From Parasponia andersonii (lineage: Eukaryota > Streptophyta > Magnoliopsida > Rosales > Cannabaceae), in assembly GCA_002914805.1 (NCBI GenBank), contig JXTB01000111.1, positions 400,949-464,948 on the forward strand: a stretch of DNA of 64,000 bases, written 5' to 3'. Positions 11,529 to 22,897 of the stretch are shown one piece after another. How positions within the stretch are numbered: position 1 is the first letter of the stretch; every line of letters starts with the position of its first letter. The notes under the pieces were generated by a model. That model was not told the origin of the DNA. It was given only the letters and a program-made list of their open reading frames with translations, and ran no database searches. The position numbers were made by a program, and so were the translations under genes.

Positions 11529-13735
11529 TTATTTATTTGAAGCTGTTGGTATCATGTACTTACAAGTTGCCCGATTGTGGCCCTTTCCACTACAACGGCT
11601 ACAATGGTGTTGCATTATGATCCTCTCCCCTTTTGACTTTGTACATTTTGTTTTCGGCCGGCCAGCCTTTGGTTTATAAGAAGGTGATTCTACCATACGT
11701 CTGCTAATATCATCAGGTACATCCCATTCTTCTTCATTTCCCACTGGATATATAGTCTCTGCGTATGAGCACAGCCATGAGTCAACTGCATAATACCAGG
11801 AACACAAGGAGTATGGATTAATGCATCGACTTAGAGTAGCCGCCAATGCATGCGTACATGGCAGACCTGTCAAATCAAATCTCCTACAACTACAAGTCTT
11901 TGTCTGTAAGTTAACTTGACCATCTCTGTCACCGTCCATAACATAAAACTCATAGTGGCTGAGAGGCTGAACAATCAAAGTCTTCGCAGCCTCAATACGG
12001 TCCTCCAATTTCTTCTCAATCTTTGTCGGTAATGGTTTATTGGATTCCATTGCCAATGTTCGTCTTTCAAAGAACCAAGTTTGTAGTGTATACCTCAGAA
12101 ACTCCGCCAAAGTTATGATTGGATACTTCCGTTCATCTCTACTCGTGTTATTAAAGCTCTCAGCGTTATTACTTGTCTTGATGTTGTAACGAATGGCAGA
12201 GAAGTTTGCATGGCTCCATTTCTCAATGCCTATTTCTTCTAAATATTTAGCAATGGCTTGATCCTTGATCTTGATCTTCTCAAAATGATGAAGAAAGTCA
12301 CTCATCCGATAGGATTTTGCCGCCAAGAAGTACTCACTGTGGCAATAATCAGTCTTAAATTTTGCTTGGATATTCATACCAATATGATCTGCAAGCTCCG
12401 TGGTGTGCTTCAGGGAACACAGTCGACAATATATTCGTAATACTTGGGTGTCGGTCCGATACGAAGACCAAGTTCTCAACGTCTCCAATTGCTTCTTTTA
12501 GTTTCATGATAAAATACATCCAGGAGTCGTTGTTCTCTGAGTCGACTACTCCAAATGCAACAAGATATAATTGCATTTTTGCATCTTGTGCAATCGCATC
12601 CAACATTGTCCCTCCATAGTTTGTTTTTAAGAAGGATCCATCCACACATAGCACACGATGGCATGCTTTTCTATAGCCCCGAATAGATGCACCCAGTGAC
12701 ATGAAGAAATACTTGAAACGTCCCATCTCATTGGTCTCTAAATGTGTGACTGTTCCTAGATTAGTCTTCTCTAACATATATAGGTAAGATGGCAGCTTTT
12801 GGTATGAACCATCCACTGTTCCCCTCACATACAGAAGTGCTTTTTCCCTACAACTCCATGCCTTTTCATATGTCATGTTAATCCCATAATTTTTAGAGAA
12901 ATCGTCGATTATTGATCGAGGGGCATAATCAGGGTTGGCTGGATTTGTGTACTTTCTCTTAACGCAATGTCCAATAACCCATGGTGTTGTTTGTCTGTTG
13001 TCCTTATGCCTTATTGCCAACGAACATATGTGTTCAAGTACATATCTTCGTACCTCAAATATGTCAGATTGCTCTACCTTTCTAACTCGTAACCGCCACG
13101 TACAATTGTCGTCTATACATGTTATAAACCAACAGTCTTTGCCTGACTTTTTTACCTTGAACTCAAAATTGCACTTCATTGCATGCAAGTGCAGCTTCAG
13201 ATTCAAGTCTTCCCTATTCTCAAATAGTTGACCGATCATGATTTTCACTGAATTAGAAGATCCAACTGACAAGTTGTTAGGTGTTCCCTGCAGTAATTCT
13301 CCCTCTGAAAACAAGGGAGCACTTCACTTTGCTTCATTATCTACTATTCTTACTCTACGCACTCAACTACTTGAAGTCCCTGTTGTTGTTCCTGGAGTCT
13401 TAGTTACTTCACCAAAGCATTCCTTTAACTTATCTATTTTCTCTGCACCTGTTTCAGGCATAAATGAAGCATTTTGACTGCAACCCTCACCCACAGGTGT
13501 CAACTTCAGTAAAATGGACACACATAAAGGAGTACGGTTCTGAATAGAGTTAAACATCTCCTCAAGCTAAATTTGTAGGTCACTATCAGAGGTAATCTTC
13601 GTTGGAGGAATAGGGATTCTATCTCCACCATCATATTTATAAACAACCTTAAGTTCTAAATCAAAACGATTTTTATCAACTCCAATCACCTCATACAGCT
13701 TATCTACAAGGGTCACAAAAATTATACCTATCCAT
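11529..13735 (-). pseudogene. MuDR-type (MULE) transposase, one main frameshift
   Basis: The N-terminal part (13735 to about 13315) is interrupted by stops but still shows the PB1-like stretch ending PPTKITSDSDLQ. The main body in 13314-12355 contains the MuDR DNA-binding region (about residues 28-100) and the catalytic core with D225 in CVDGS and D287 in VSDRH. Reading then shifts frame at about 12390-12400 into 12488-11529. That frame carries the third acidic residue in SNNAESFN, a SWIM zinc finger (CSCRRFDLTGLPCTH) and a C-terminal CCHC knuckle (CSRCSGKGHNRATC). All catalytic residues are present, so decay is recent or the frameshift is the main lesion in the core. It converges on the Ulp1-like gene. 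Confidence 0.9.
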
Positions 13736-13919
13736 ACACCTATGGCCTTACTTTCTTTAGCAATATAAGACTATAATATTTTCTTTGACGAAAATATCCA
13801 TTCACCGTTATATAAAACTATGATGTTGAAACGTGAATCTGCAGATGAAATAAAAAAAAAAGAAATTAGATTCAACAGAAAAAATCATAAAATGCAAAAG
13901 GAAGAATCTATATTTTTAA

Positions 13920-14250
13920 CCATTGAAAATAAGTCGAAAAAAATAATCGAAATAGTCATCGAAAATAGGTCGAAAATTCGACTACCATCGAATTATAGTC
14001 GAAATATAGTTGACGAAATTCTTACATCTCAGACTTCATCGAAATTCGGTAGAAATTATAATCGAAATACATCGAAATTGATCAAAAAAATAATCGAAAT
14101 AGTCATCGAAAAAAATAATCAAAATAGTCATCGAAAATATTCAAAAATTCGACTACCATCGAATCATAATCGAAATATAGTCGATGAAATTCTTACATCT
14201 CAGACTTCATCGAAATATAGTCGAAATTACATCGAAAATTCGATGCTTAT
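13920..14250. repeat. Right subterminal repeat array of the MULE
   Basis: Two units of about 147-171 bases, dense in ATCGAA and TCGAAA, including GACTACCATCGAAT at 13980 and 14151. The second unit has an extra ~24-bp duplication of the AATAATCGAAATAGTCATCG segment. The words are the inverse of those in the left array. A long open frame across it is low-complexity and not a gene. Confidence 0.8.
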
Positions 14251-14629
14251 ACTGAGGCAGTCTTATTTTTTGAGAAATCTAGAATTTTGCAGATAATCCC
14301 AGACCCAGAAAATAACTTTTAATGTATAAATTATGCTCGTAACATATCGAAACTCAGTTTAAAATCATTTCAAACAATACCCATAACATTTGAACATATA
14401 AATTACATACTCATTTCGCGAATTTCCGTCCTCCATCTTACTGCCACATCTTTTTTCTGTTTTTTCAACTTTTATTCTTTTCTTCTTTTCTGCTCTTAGA
14501 ATTTCAGCTCCTTAGACAATGTGATAAATTCAAGCATGAGATTACAGGAAACATTGTGAGGATACAAAGGGAGGAATAAGGAGCTACAGCTTGGTTAAAG
14601 AGGAGAAGAGCGACATATACATTATAAAC

Positions 14630-14749
14630 CAATTATTAAGGGCAAAAGTGACATTTCAGGTGGGTATATACATATTTTTCAGAGTTTTATTGAGGGAAGC
14701 ATATGTGCCAAAATATGCCTCTTATGATACATATTTAACCTAATTTTTC
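14630..14749 (-). repeat. Right terminal inverted repeat of the MULE
   Basis: The last ~20 bases are the inverse of the left end, with two mismatches. Patchy similarity continues inward for about 120 bases. Confidence 0.75.
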
Positions 14750-14757
14750 TTAAAATT
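14750..14757. repeat. Target-site duplication, right
   Basis: TTAAAATT, identical to 6647-6654, directly abutting the right MULE end. Confidence 0.85.
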
Positions 14758-15029
14758 TTACAAAACAAAAAGTTAGAATAACTCATTTAATAAACCAAAA
14801 TTACAAGAGGCATAGGCACAACCCCAAAAAAAAAAAACCGACACTTCTTCTTCTTCGTCTACGTCGTTTGGAGAGTTAAACAAGGTGAAGAGAGAGCACT
14901 CGATCGGACTCTTCTTTAGTTTGTTATCACTGTCACGAAAGTAGTTATCACCGGTTGGCTTTCTCTCTCCCTCTACAACCAAAATAGGTCAGACAAAAAA
15001 TCCTTTAGTTGTAGCCATAGAGTCTGAAT

Positions 15030-16300
15030 CAGTACGGATCTACTTATACTCCGATTAGGTTCAGTCAAATTTTCCATAAAGTTTAGTCAAATTTTATTAT
15101 GAACTCAGATGACTCCATTTATGCTCAATTAGGTCCGATCAAGCTCAAATAAAACTCTGATTGGTCCAGTCATGGTCCAATCAAATTTTTCAAAATGTTT
15201 TGATGTAGACTCTTATGAACTCTACTGACTCTATTTGTATCCAATTGGGTTCAGTCGAGCTCAAAAAGAAACTCGATTGAGTTTAGTTATACTCTGATAC
15301 AGTTCAGTAAGATTTTAAAAAAAATTTAATGTAGACTCTTATAAACTCAATTGGCTTCGCATGTGCCCAATAGGAACTTGATTGGTCTAGTTATGCTCCG
15401 ATTAGGTCGATTCAGGCAGGTTATAAATCTGATAAAATAAGTTATTTTTTATCTTTAGTTGGTTTGATTGGAATATTAGCAAAACATGATAGATTAGTTC
15501 GGTTGAATAACCCTATAAAATAATCAAATTGTAATGTATTTTTTAATAATATTCTAGATGTAAGGAATTAAAATTGAAAATTATGTAAAGAAACCGAAAT
15601 GTTATACCAAAAATACTTGAATAAAAATTGAGACACTAAAATTTTACACCAAAAAATGAAAAAGATGTTAATATCCATAACATTACTCTTATTATTTACT
15701 TTTTTTACAATTCTTAAATTATTTCTTTCTCATCCAAATTTCTTTGAAAAAGTCTTAAGAGAGACTTATAAGATTGATTTGGTTATCTTATATGCAAAGC
15801 CCTAGTCAAAGCATATAGCATTCATTACAAGTAGTCTGCAATATGTCTTTACAAATATTGCTTCATTCAATCAAGTTATAAAATATAATTTGTAATTTGA
15901 AAATAATAAACATTGTTATGAATGTAATTATTTTTCGTTCATAATCCTTTCATTCCTAATGACTAATGTAATGTTTTATGTGAATAGATCGCAAGTAGGC
16001 TACTTGAAACAAATTAGGTTGACGCTCAATTGGATCCAAACTTAAATGGGTATGGTTAGGCTCTAATTGTTCAATGAAACTAAGTTAGGTTCGCTCGAGT
16101 GGATCTAGTTAGGCATAAATGCAGTCAGTCGAGTTCATAAGAGTCCACGTTAAAACATTCTGAAAAACTTGACTGAACCTAATCGAAGCATGACTGGACC
16201 TAATCAAGTTTCTTTTAAGCTTGAGTAGACCTAATTGGCTATAAATAGAGCCAATCGAGTTCATAAAAATCCATATAAAACATTTTGGAAATCTCTACAT
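15030..16300. repeat. Inverted-repeat element with internal ~128-bp subrepeats
   Basis: The left arm (about 15030-15420) has about three subunits sharing words such as GTAGACTCTTATGAACTC, CCGATTAGGTTCAGTC and CTGATTGGTCCAGTCATG. The right arm (about 16010-16300) has about two subunits of the inverse complement. The AT-rich centre (15420-16010) has no coding potential. Ends and target duplication are not clear, so the class is unknown; a non-autonomous DNA element with subterminal repeats is the likeliest reading. Confidence 0.6.
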
Positions 16301-17090
16301 GTATGATTGTGCTAAAATTTATCTTTCAAACCATATACAAATAAGCTGGGAGTAACCGAAAACTTAAGTTTGGTGAATCCATAAAAAGGTTGTGAGCTTT
16401 TTTTTTTTCCCCTTCCAAGCTTTCCAATATATTATTGGAACACGATGGTTTTACATCATACTTGTTGTACGTATTTTCTACACTGCTCAAATAATACTCA
16501 TAGGGTCTACTTAATGTATTTATTCAAAAGAGCTGCATGTTTTTAACTACGTCATCCACAAACTATGCAAGAAGACCAGCTTGAATTGATTACATGCACT
16601 GTAAGTTGTATATTCAATTATTGGGAAAATAATTGTAGCACAATAAACAAGATAACATGGGATAAACTCAACCACTTCTAATAGCCCCATATCATTTCCC
16701 AATTGCTCCTACCTGCTTGCTATAGTAACACCATTACGATTATTTCTAACATTATATATAGATCCTAAAAATAAGAGAAGTGGGGTGGATCCAAAATCTC
16801 CAGAAGATTATTGTAAATCTCATCTTATCAAATCTCAGAATAAAATCATCTAAAAGAGTACATAGGATGCTTCAATTTCAATTTATAGAGTCCACATTGA
16901 AATATTTTGGAAACCTCTATATGTGTGATTAGGCCAAGCTTTATCTTTCGAATCATATTCAAATAAGCTGGAAGTAATCGAAAACTCAACTAAAGTGAAC
17001 CCCTAAGAATGTTATGAGCAAGTTTTTTTTTTCCTCCCAAGCTTTCCAATATGTTATTGGAACATAACGGTTTTGCACCATAGCCATTAT
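16270..17090. repeat. ~200-bp direct repeat pair
   Basis: 16270-16470 and 16885-17090 are diverged direct copies. Shared words include AATAAGCTGG, AAGCTTTCCAATAT and TATTGGAAC. They extend outward from the right arm of the inverted-repeat element. The ~410 bases between copies show no feature. Confidence 0.6.
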
Positions 17091-17564
17091 TGATTTTGAA
17101 ATCGATGTATCTTTTCTATCTTTAAAATATGAATTCACCCTCTCTGTAACTATTACTGAACTTGCTTGTCTATGCTTATGCTTTCGATTAAGAAATGTGC
17201 AAAGTATAAGTATTTTAATATGTTCAGATAGAAAAATAATCTGAGTTTGCAATCTTTTTTAGTAGGTCTGCCCATTTACATGTCATACCAAGTAACTTAG
17301 TTTTAATTTTATGTTACTTTAGTCCACACCAAGCCTCTCATATAATTTACATACCAACTTAGAAAACTTAATGATAGATTTCTTAAGAGCAAGAACTATA
17401 ATTTTTGTATTCTTTGGGAATCGCTCAAAAGACCATTCTCCTTCCACTCCCCATCATATTGAACATATATTATCGTACGAGTCATTTTTGCAATATAAAT
17501 TTAATATTTGTAATCACAAAAAATACTTATCAAAATATTTTTAAAAATTATTAGATAATAATAA

Positions 17565-17680
17565 TAAATGAAGAAGCTCGACTAGACCATTCAAGCTTGA
17601 TTTGACTCATTTGAGTTGTGTATACACAACTTGAATGGGTCTAATCAAGCTTAAATGGTCTAGTCGAGCTTCTTCATTTA
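17565..17680. repeat. 116-bp near-perfect palindrome
   Basis: Two 58-base arms are exactly symmetrical about 17622/17623 with no gaps, about five mismatches and no loop; the centre is GTTGTGTATACACAAC. The arms use the same word family as the adjacent repeats (AAGCTCGACTAGACC). It could extrude as a cruciform or, if transcribed, fold into a long hairpin. Confidence 0.85.
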
Positions 17681-18469
17681 GTCGAGCTCCACTAAAACTA
17701 GTCGAGTTATATAATTAGCTTTCGAACGAATCCAATCGAGCTTGATTGGAATTCCAATTAAGTTATTTACACTTCTATAAAGTATTCAAATGGATCCAAT
17801 CGGGCTCGATTGGAAACTAATCGTGTACTATTATTCATCTTCTTCTCAGGATGCACCTTTCACGCAAAAAGACATCAATCCAAGCTCAAATCATTACTAT
17901 TAAGCTTTTTTTTTAAAAAAAATTTAACCTTCTCAATATTGAGACTAACTTAAAAACTAAATTTTAACTTAGAAAAACTTTAAATCTAAGCTGATTTCAA
18001 ATGAGATTTGAGATATTGAGTTTGATATTTTACAATATGCCCAACACCTTAATTGTGCTTGCTTCAAAACCACAGCATCTTCAAAATGAGATTGTGCTTA
18101 ACTTAAATCATTAGGATGGGAAGGAATCCAGATCAAGATGAGAAAAGAGGATCGAAGAATGCACGATGTTCCACTTTTCTTTTGACTCCTTTTTTTTCCT
18201 GGACTACTCGAATGGTTTTTCTTCTTCATTTTTTTTGTTACGAATTACGATTCTTTTCTGTTTCTATTTTTCTATTTTAATGTTTTATTTCTTTTATCTT
18301 TTACGTCTATTAACTATGTGTATTTAAAGAAATCTACAAATTCTATTACTCCGGAGGTCATGCAACTAAATAAAACTTTTAAAAAGTTATGGACCAAATA
18401 AAAAAATTATTTAAACTTAGAAAACTGAATGGTCCCTCTTGGCTTGATCACTACTTTGATAATTAATTA
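17681..18469. other. Intergenic, no gene seen
   Basis: AT-rich. The first ~150 bases still carry CAATCGAGCTTGATTGG-type words of the fold-back repeats. Homopolymer T and A runs follow. No exon or RNA gene was recognised. Confidence 0.5.
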
Positions 18470-18730
18470 GATAGAAAAGAGAAGGTATTTCACTTGCTTC
18501 AATTTTTTTCTTGATCACCACTTTGATAATTAATTAAATGGAATGGTCATCTTGTTGATTGTTAAAGAATAACTGAAATTAAATATTATTATTATTATTA
18601 TTTTGCGTGGGTGCCTGATATAGGAAAGATGGTCAAATTAAACTATTCTCTCTTTCTTTCTTTTTTAGGCACTGGTCCAGCTAATCTTAATTTATGGTCT
18701 TTAGAAGAAAGACTAGAAGTGCAGCTATTT
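18470..18730 (-). pseudogene. Relic promoter region of a lost dioxygenase copy
   Basis: Matches the upstream flanks of copies A and C: words CTTGATCACCACTTTGAT, CACTTGCTTCAAT, TTGATTGTTAA, an ATT run, then GCTAATCTTAATTT. It is followed by transposon-like sequence, not by an exon, so the gene it served has been lost. Confidence 0.6.
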
Positions 18731-18784
18731 TTTGTTATTGAATGAGAGGGACCATATTATTATTGTTATTTTTATTAACGCCTA

Positions 18785-19165
18785 ATGCTAGAAATGGCAA
18801 AATGGGCAGGCTAACTTGCCTCGATCCAGTCTGAAAAAAAAAAAAAGATTCCAGCCTAAGCTCATTGGTCTACCGGGTACTTAGGCAAACCAAAACTGAG
18901 TCGGGTCTGAAACAGGCTGACCCATACTCAACTCTTTTTTTTTTTTTACAATAATAAAGGCTCAAAATGGGCCCTAAAAAAATAGGTCAACCCAGGCAAA
19001 CCATTCTACCGGGTCGAGATTCCTAAGCCTAGCCCGACCATGGGGGTCGAGCCAAGCCAGCTCAAACACATATATGAACAAGGTAGGTCGTGCCAGCCCA
19101 CGAGCCATAGTAATGAGTCGCAAGCTGGCCCATTAGGCCCGACCCAAATGGCCAGCTCTACAGAA
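18785..19165. mobile_element. Non-autonomous hAT-like MITE candidate
   Basis: A GC-richer block starting TAGAAATGGCAAAATGGGC and ending with the inverse of TAGAGCTGGCCATTTGGGTC. Its interior of repeated GGGTC/GACCC phrases is typical of short plant hAT-derived elements. No clean 8-bp target duplication was found. Confidence 0.45.
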
Positions 19166-19404
19166 GACAAAGAACATAGTCCATATGGTACTGGTAGTAG
19201 ATAGAATAATATATGTGAAATTTCATGGTCGAAACTAAGACAAAAACAAAATTGGGGTGCAAAACTTGAGATATTTTGAAATTTAGGAGTGTGATTGGAG
19301 ATAATTTTTTATAGTCAAAAATAGAATTTAAAATATCGCAGACTTAGTCACTAAATTATATTTTTGTTCAAATCTCACATATATTTAACGATTGAATTAT
19401 ATTT

Positions 19405-19596
19405 ATTAAAAGAGAGATTAGTATTTTTCTCCTAACTATATTTGTATTTAGGATAACTAAGCACTTTCAAATCACCAAAAAAATTTGCAATACCCAATAA
19501 TATGAATCAAACAATACTAAGAAGGAACATAAGGATTAACCTGTAAAGTGTGGCCTATGTTGACAACAAATGCATGGGAGAGGGCTTAATTGCAAA
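19405..19596 (-). pseudogene. Dioxygenase gene fragment: 3' flank and exon 3 edge
   Basis: 19405-19510 resembles the 3' flank of copies A and B (TAACTAAGC followed by AATCACCAAA). 19519-19596 matches the exon 3/intron 3 boundary of copy A at 3260-3340, including the donor side and about 55 bases of exon encoding NAFVVNIGHTLQ, with a small rearrangement at GCATGGGAGAGGG. Nothing of the other exons is left. Confidence 0.8.
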
Positions 19597-19799
19597 GAAA
19601 CTAGATAACAACTTTAAATGTCGTAATGCTATTCTAAGTAATTCAAATCTTAAAATAAGCAAACTAGTAACAATTTTAAATAACAGATTCTAAACTATTA
19701 ATTTCCTCTATTGTCTTATAGAGTATATGCAATAGTAGTAGAAATGACACCATTTCGAAACTCGTCACACAAACAACAAAACCAGCAAAGGTTGACTGC

Positions 19800-20345
19800 A
19801 AAGTACGGATGCCAACGGGTCGGATTCGGAACGAGTATAGTTATTCCGCTCCTGTACCCATAGAGAAAAATTAAACCCATTCCCGTCCCATTTACCTATT
19901 TAAGTTAGTGGGACGGGTTTGGGTATTACCCCACACGGGTAGGCAACTACCCATATTCAGTAAAAAAAATTAAAAAAATATTATTTGAATAATTTGAAAA
20001 ATAAAAATGGGATATGAATTTTAAGAGAAAAAAAAATCTAATGACAATATCATATACTAAAATTAGTAATACTTCAATAATACAACCCTAATTTTTATAT
20101 AACTATATTTATTTATATGTATTTCACATAAATGATATATATACCAATATATATTTTTTATTTTTTATGAGTATAAATAATCGGGGAGGGTACCCCTATA
20201 CCCATACCTGCCCATACCCAGATCGGGTTTTTTACTTAGTACCCGTACCTGCCATGTTTATCCGAATAATCAGGTATTATCTGCTCCATTAGGGTCGGGT
20301 ACTTAGGGATAAACGGATTGGCGGGTATAATTATTATTCCTACTG
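19800..20345. mobile_element. Non-autonomous DNA transposon candidate (GGGTAC-rich)
   Basis: Begins GGATGCCAACGGGTCGG. The second half is rich in GGGTACCC and CCCGTACC phrases and ends with ATAAACGGATTGGCGGG. The phrasing and inverted GGGT/ACCC symmetry resemble common plant hAT-type MITEs. Exact ends were not resolved. Confidence 0.4.
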
Positions 20346-20514
20346 TAAAGGGACCTTAAATTAATGTTTATCTAGTATATTGATTGGAAACTTATATTCA
20401 TCAAGGAAAAAGAAGTGTTGCAAAATGATTGTAAAGAGGACTTGAACCAGCGCATAATTATTGTGAAAATTAGGCCATGTAGAGTGTCTTTAGAAAAGAA
20501 CTAGAAAAATACTA

Positions 20515-20850
20515 TAAGCTTAGTTTTTTCTAGATCCCGTATCTTATTTTTTTATATAAAAATATCATTTTTAAAAAAAATTTTAGAAAAATATCATTTT
20601 CTAAAATTGCAACTGGTAACTAGTAACTAATTTTTTAGCACTTATAACTAGTAACTAAATGTCTTTATAGGTAACCGGTAACCAGTTTTCGAGTACTAGT
20701 TACTAGTATTTATAATTAGTATATAATGATAATTAGTAACTAGTATCCAGTAATCAGCTTTCAAATACTAAAAACTAGAAACCATTTAAAAATGATACTT
20801 TTCTATTTTTTTAAATGGTATTTAAAAAAAAACGGTACAAGAATTGAAAA
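20515..20850. mobile_element. Small inverted-repeat element with AACTAGTAAC motifs
   Basis: Arms read TATCATTTTTAAAAAA...AGAAAAATATCATTTT on the left and the inverse on the right. The centre is built from repeated GGTAACTAGTAAC/GTTACTAGT palindromic words (about eight occurrences). A related short fold-back lies at about 33596-33760. It looks like a MITE. Confidence 0.5.
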
Positions 20851-22092
20851 AAATTGAGAAATTTATGTCAAATACTCTTTTTAAACTTATATTTCAAAAA
20901 CACACGTTTTTACTTTCCGTTCAAAAGTACCCATTTTATGGTATATATTTCATGTGTAAAATAATAATTATATATTATATAACATTCGAGGATGAAAATA
21001 TCGATATCGACAGAGTTCTCGAGTTTTTAATTTACAAATAATATCGATAAAATTATTGATGTCAATGAATATTTCAAGAAAAAATGAACATTTTTTGAAA
21101 AAAATAACCTCAAATTTTTTCAATAAAACTGCATAAAAAGTGCCAAATAATTCATGTTGCTTGATTTTAACTACACTAATAACAATAATAATACATATTT
21201 GCTTGAATATGAGAATTGTGTTCCTTATATATTTGTTTTATATGATGTCGTCGTCATAATTATAATAGAAGATTAACATTTTCATACATTAATATTTTAT
21301 ATACTCATAGAGGTACGAAAACACAAAAACATATGAAAGACATTCTAATTAAATACCAAAGATAATAAACTCCAAGTGTCTTAAATACCTGAATGAGTCT
21401 CTAGGATATTACAAAATATTAGATAGATTCTAATCTCGATCTTAACAAGATTCTAATCTCGATCTTAACAACACATTCGTCGAGATATTACCTTTGAATA
21501 ATTTTGGATATAGTTATTAATATACCACATGTATGTTTTCTGATCTCTTCTAACTCTCAGCCCATAAATTAGATATTGTTGATTCATCCAGCTTGATTGG
21601 TAGTCTTGATGGATATATAATGACATGTCGACATTGATTTGCGGTGGATGATATGTAAATAAATCAAAAAAATCATCTTGATTTTGTCACTATAAGGACT
21701 AAAAAATCTCATCCTGATATCTATACACCACACCGTATTGAATAACGACTTAGACTTTTTTAGTTTTAAGTTTTTACTTTTTATATTTTAAAAATTAGTT
21801 AAAAATGTAAAAATTGTCTTAAATATTAGTTCTTCAGTAAGTGTAAGTTAAACACATGCTAATTTTTCATTTTTATTTAAAAACAAAAGAAAATGGGTTG
21901 CAAATGAATTTTTTTGTGAGAAGAAAAAGTTTCTCGATCTTTTTCGATATTTTGTAGACATATTTACAAATATTTTGGATATTTGTAGATATTTACAAAT
22001 ATCATGAATATTTGTGGACATATACGACGGAAATAAAATTTTTATTACTTATATTTACGTTGAGATTTCAAAATATAGATAAGATCTTGCCC
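20851..22092. other. Intergenic, no gene seen
   Basis: AT-rich. It holds a 23-bp tandem duplication (TTCTAATCTCGATCTTAACA) at about 21428-21470. No coding exon or RNA gene was recognised. Confidence 0.5.
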
Positions 22093-22665
22093 TTCTATTA
22101 AGTTTATTGTTGTATCCTCTTTGTGCATAAGATGTCGACAAGACCTGTTAGACACCACTGCAGAGTGGGATTTGGACTTGACGAGGAGTAATTTGGGCAC
22201 CAATTTTAGTATCATCTTTTAACTTCTTTTTTGACTATTTTTCACAATAATTTTTTTGAGGAGTGGGATTTGGACTTGACTAGGAGTAATTGGGCACTAA
22301 ATTTAGTATCATCTTTTGACTTCTTTTATGACTATTTTTCCCAATTTTTTTTTTAACTATCATATGTTTTAAATTTTGAATATAGAGTTGGTTGAGTTTG
22401 AAAGAATGTATGTTATAAACTTGTTTTGTACTTTAACTTTTTTTATGACTTTTTCAGAATAGCATGTTTAGAATTATCTTTAAATTCTATAGATGGTTGA
22501 GTATTAAAAAATGTACTTATTGAGTATTGAAAATCGTATAAATAATTGATGGAGTATTGAAAAGTATGAATTTTCATATTTTTGAGTACAAAAAATATAC
22601 AGACAATTGATTGAGCATTCTAATATTTAATGACAAAATGTGGCACATGTTATATTTGGTACTTG
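22093..22665. repeat. Duplicated segment, copy 1 (partner at about 56058-57103)
   Basis: Shares a colinear string of words with 56058-57103: TTATTGTTGTATC, CGACAAGACCTGT, TTTAGTATCATCTTTTAACTTC, TTGAGTATTAAAAA, then GGCACATGTTATATTTGGTA. It contains its own direct repeat (GAGTGGGATTTGGACTTGAC near 22164 and 22260). This copy ends just before the 3' flank of dioxygenase copy C. Confidence 0.75.
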
Positions 22666-22897
22666 CAGAGATAAACATGCCTATCTTTAATGCTAATATG
22701 CAAGTAGATAAATAGACATTATGATTGATGCTTGCATCAACCTCACCTTTTTCTCACGGTTTTAGCAACCACCGATTATTAATACAAACCAATAAGACAA
22801 GCAGTCCGTAGAAGAACTGTTTTGAGTTCATATGAATGGAAGTAGGATATGCCCTTCTGCTAGATTATAATGGTTGCCTAAGTAACCTATGTAATCT

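Larger units (their letters stand above)
6655..14749. mobile_element. Mutator-like transposon (MULE) carrying a DUF1985/Ulp1 gene
   Basis: An 8095-bp element bounded by imperfect terminal inverted repeats. The left end starts GAGAAATTAGATTAAATATG; the right end, read inwards on the minus strand, starts GAAAAATTAGGTTAAATATG. It is flanked by the exact 8-bp duplication TTAAAATT (6647-6654 and 14750-14757). Similarity between the ends continues patchily for about 130 bp (shared ATATGC and CTTCCCTCA words). The right half encodes a MuDR-type transposase on the minus strand. The left half encodes a plus-strand protein with DUF1985 and a C48 (Ulp1-like) peptidase domain, converging on the transposase gene. 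This two-gene layout is known from Ulp1-bearing MULEs of Arabidopsis (Kaonashi) and melon. Both genes are broken, so the copy is not autonomous. The near-matching ends and exact duplication argue for a fairly recent insertion. Confidence 0.93.

Noticed and set aside
13820-14296. Open frame of 158 codons in the MULE
   Set aside because: Reads through the ATCGAA repeat array (repeating Ile-Glu-Ile-Val-Ile), so it is not a protein gene.
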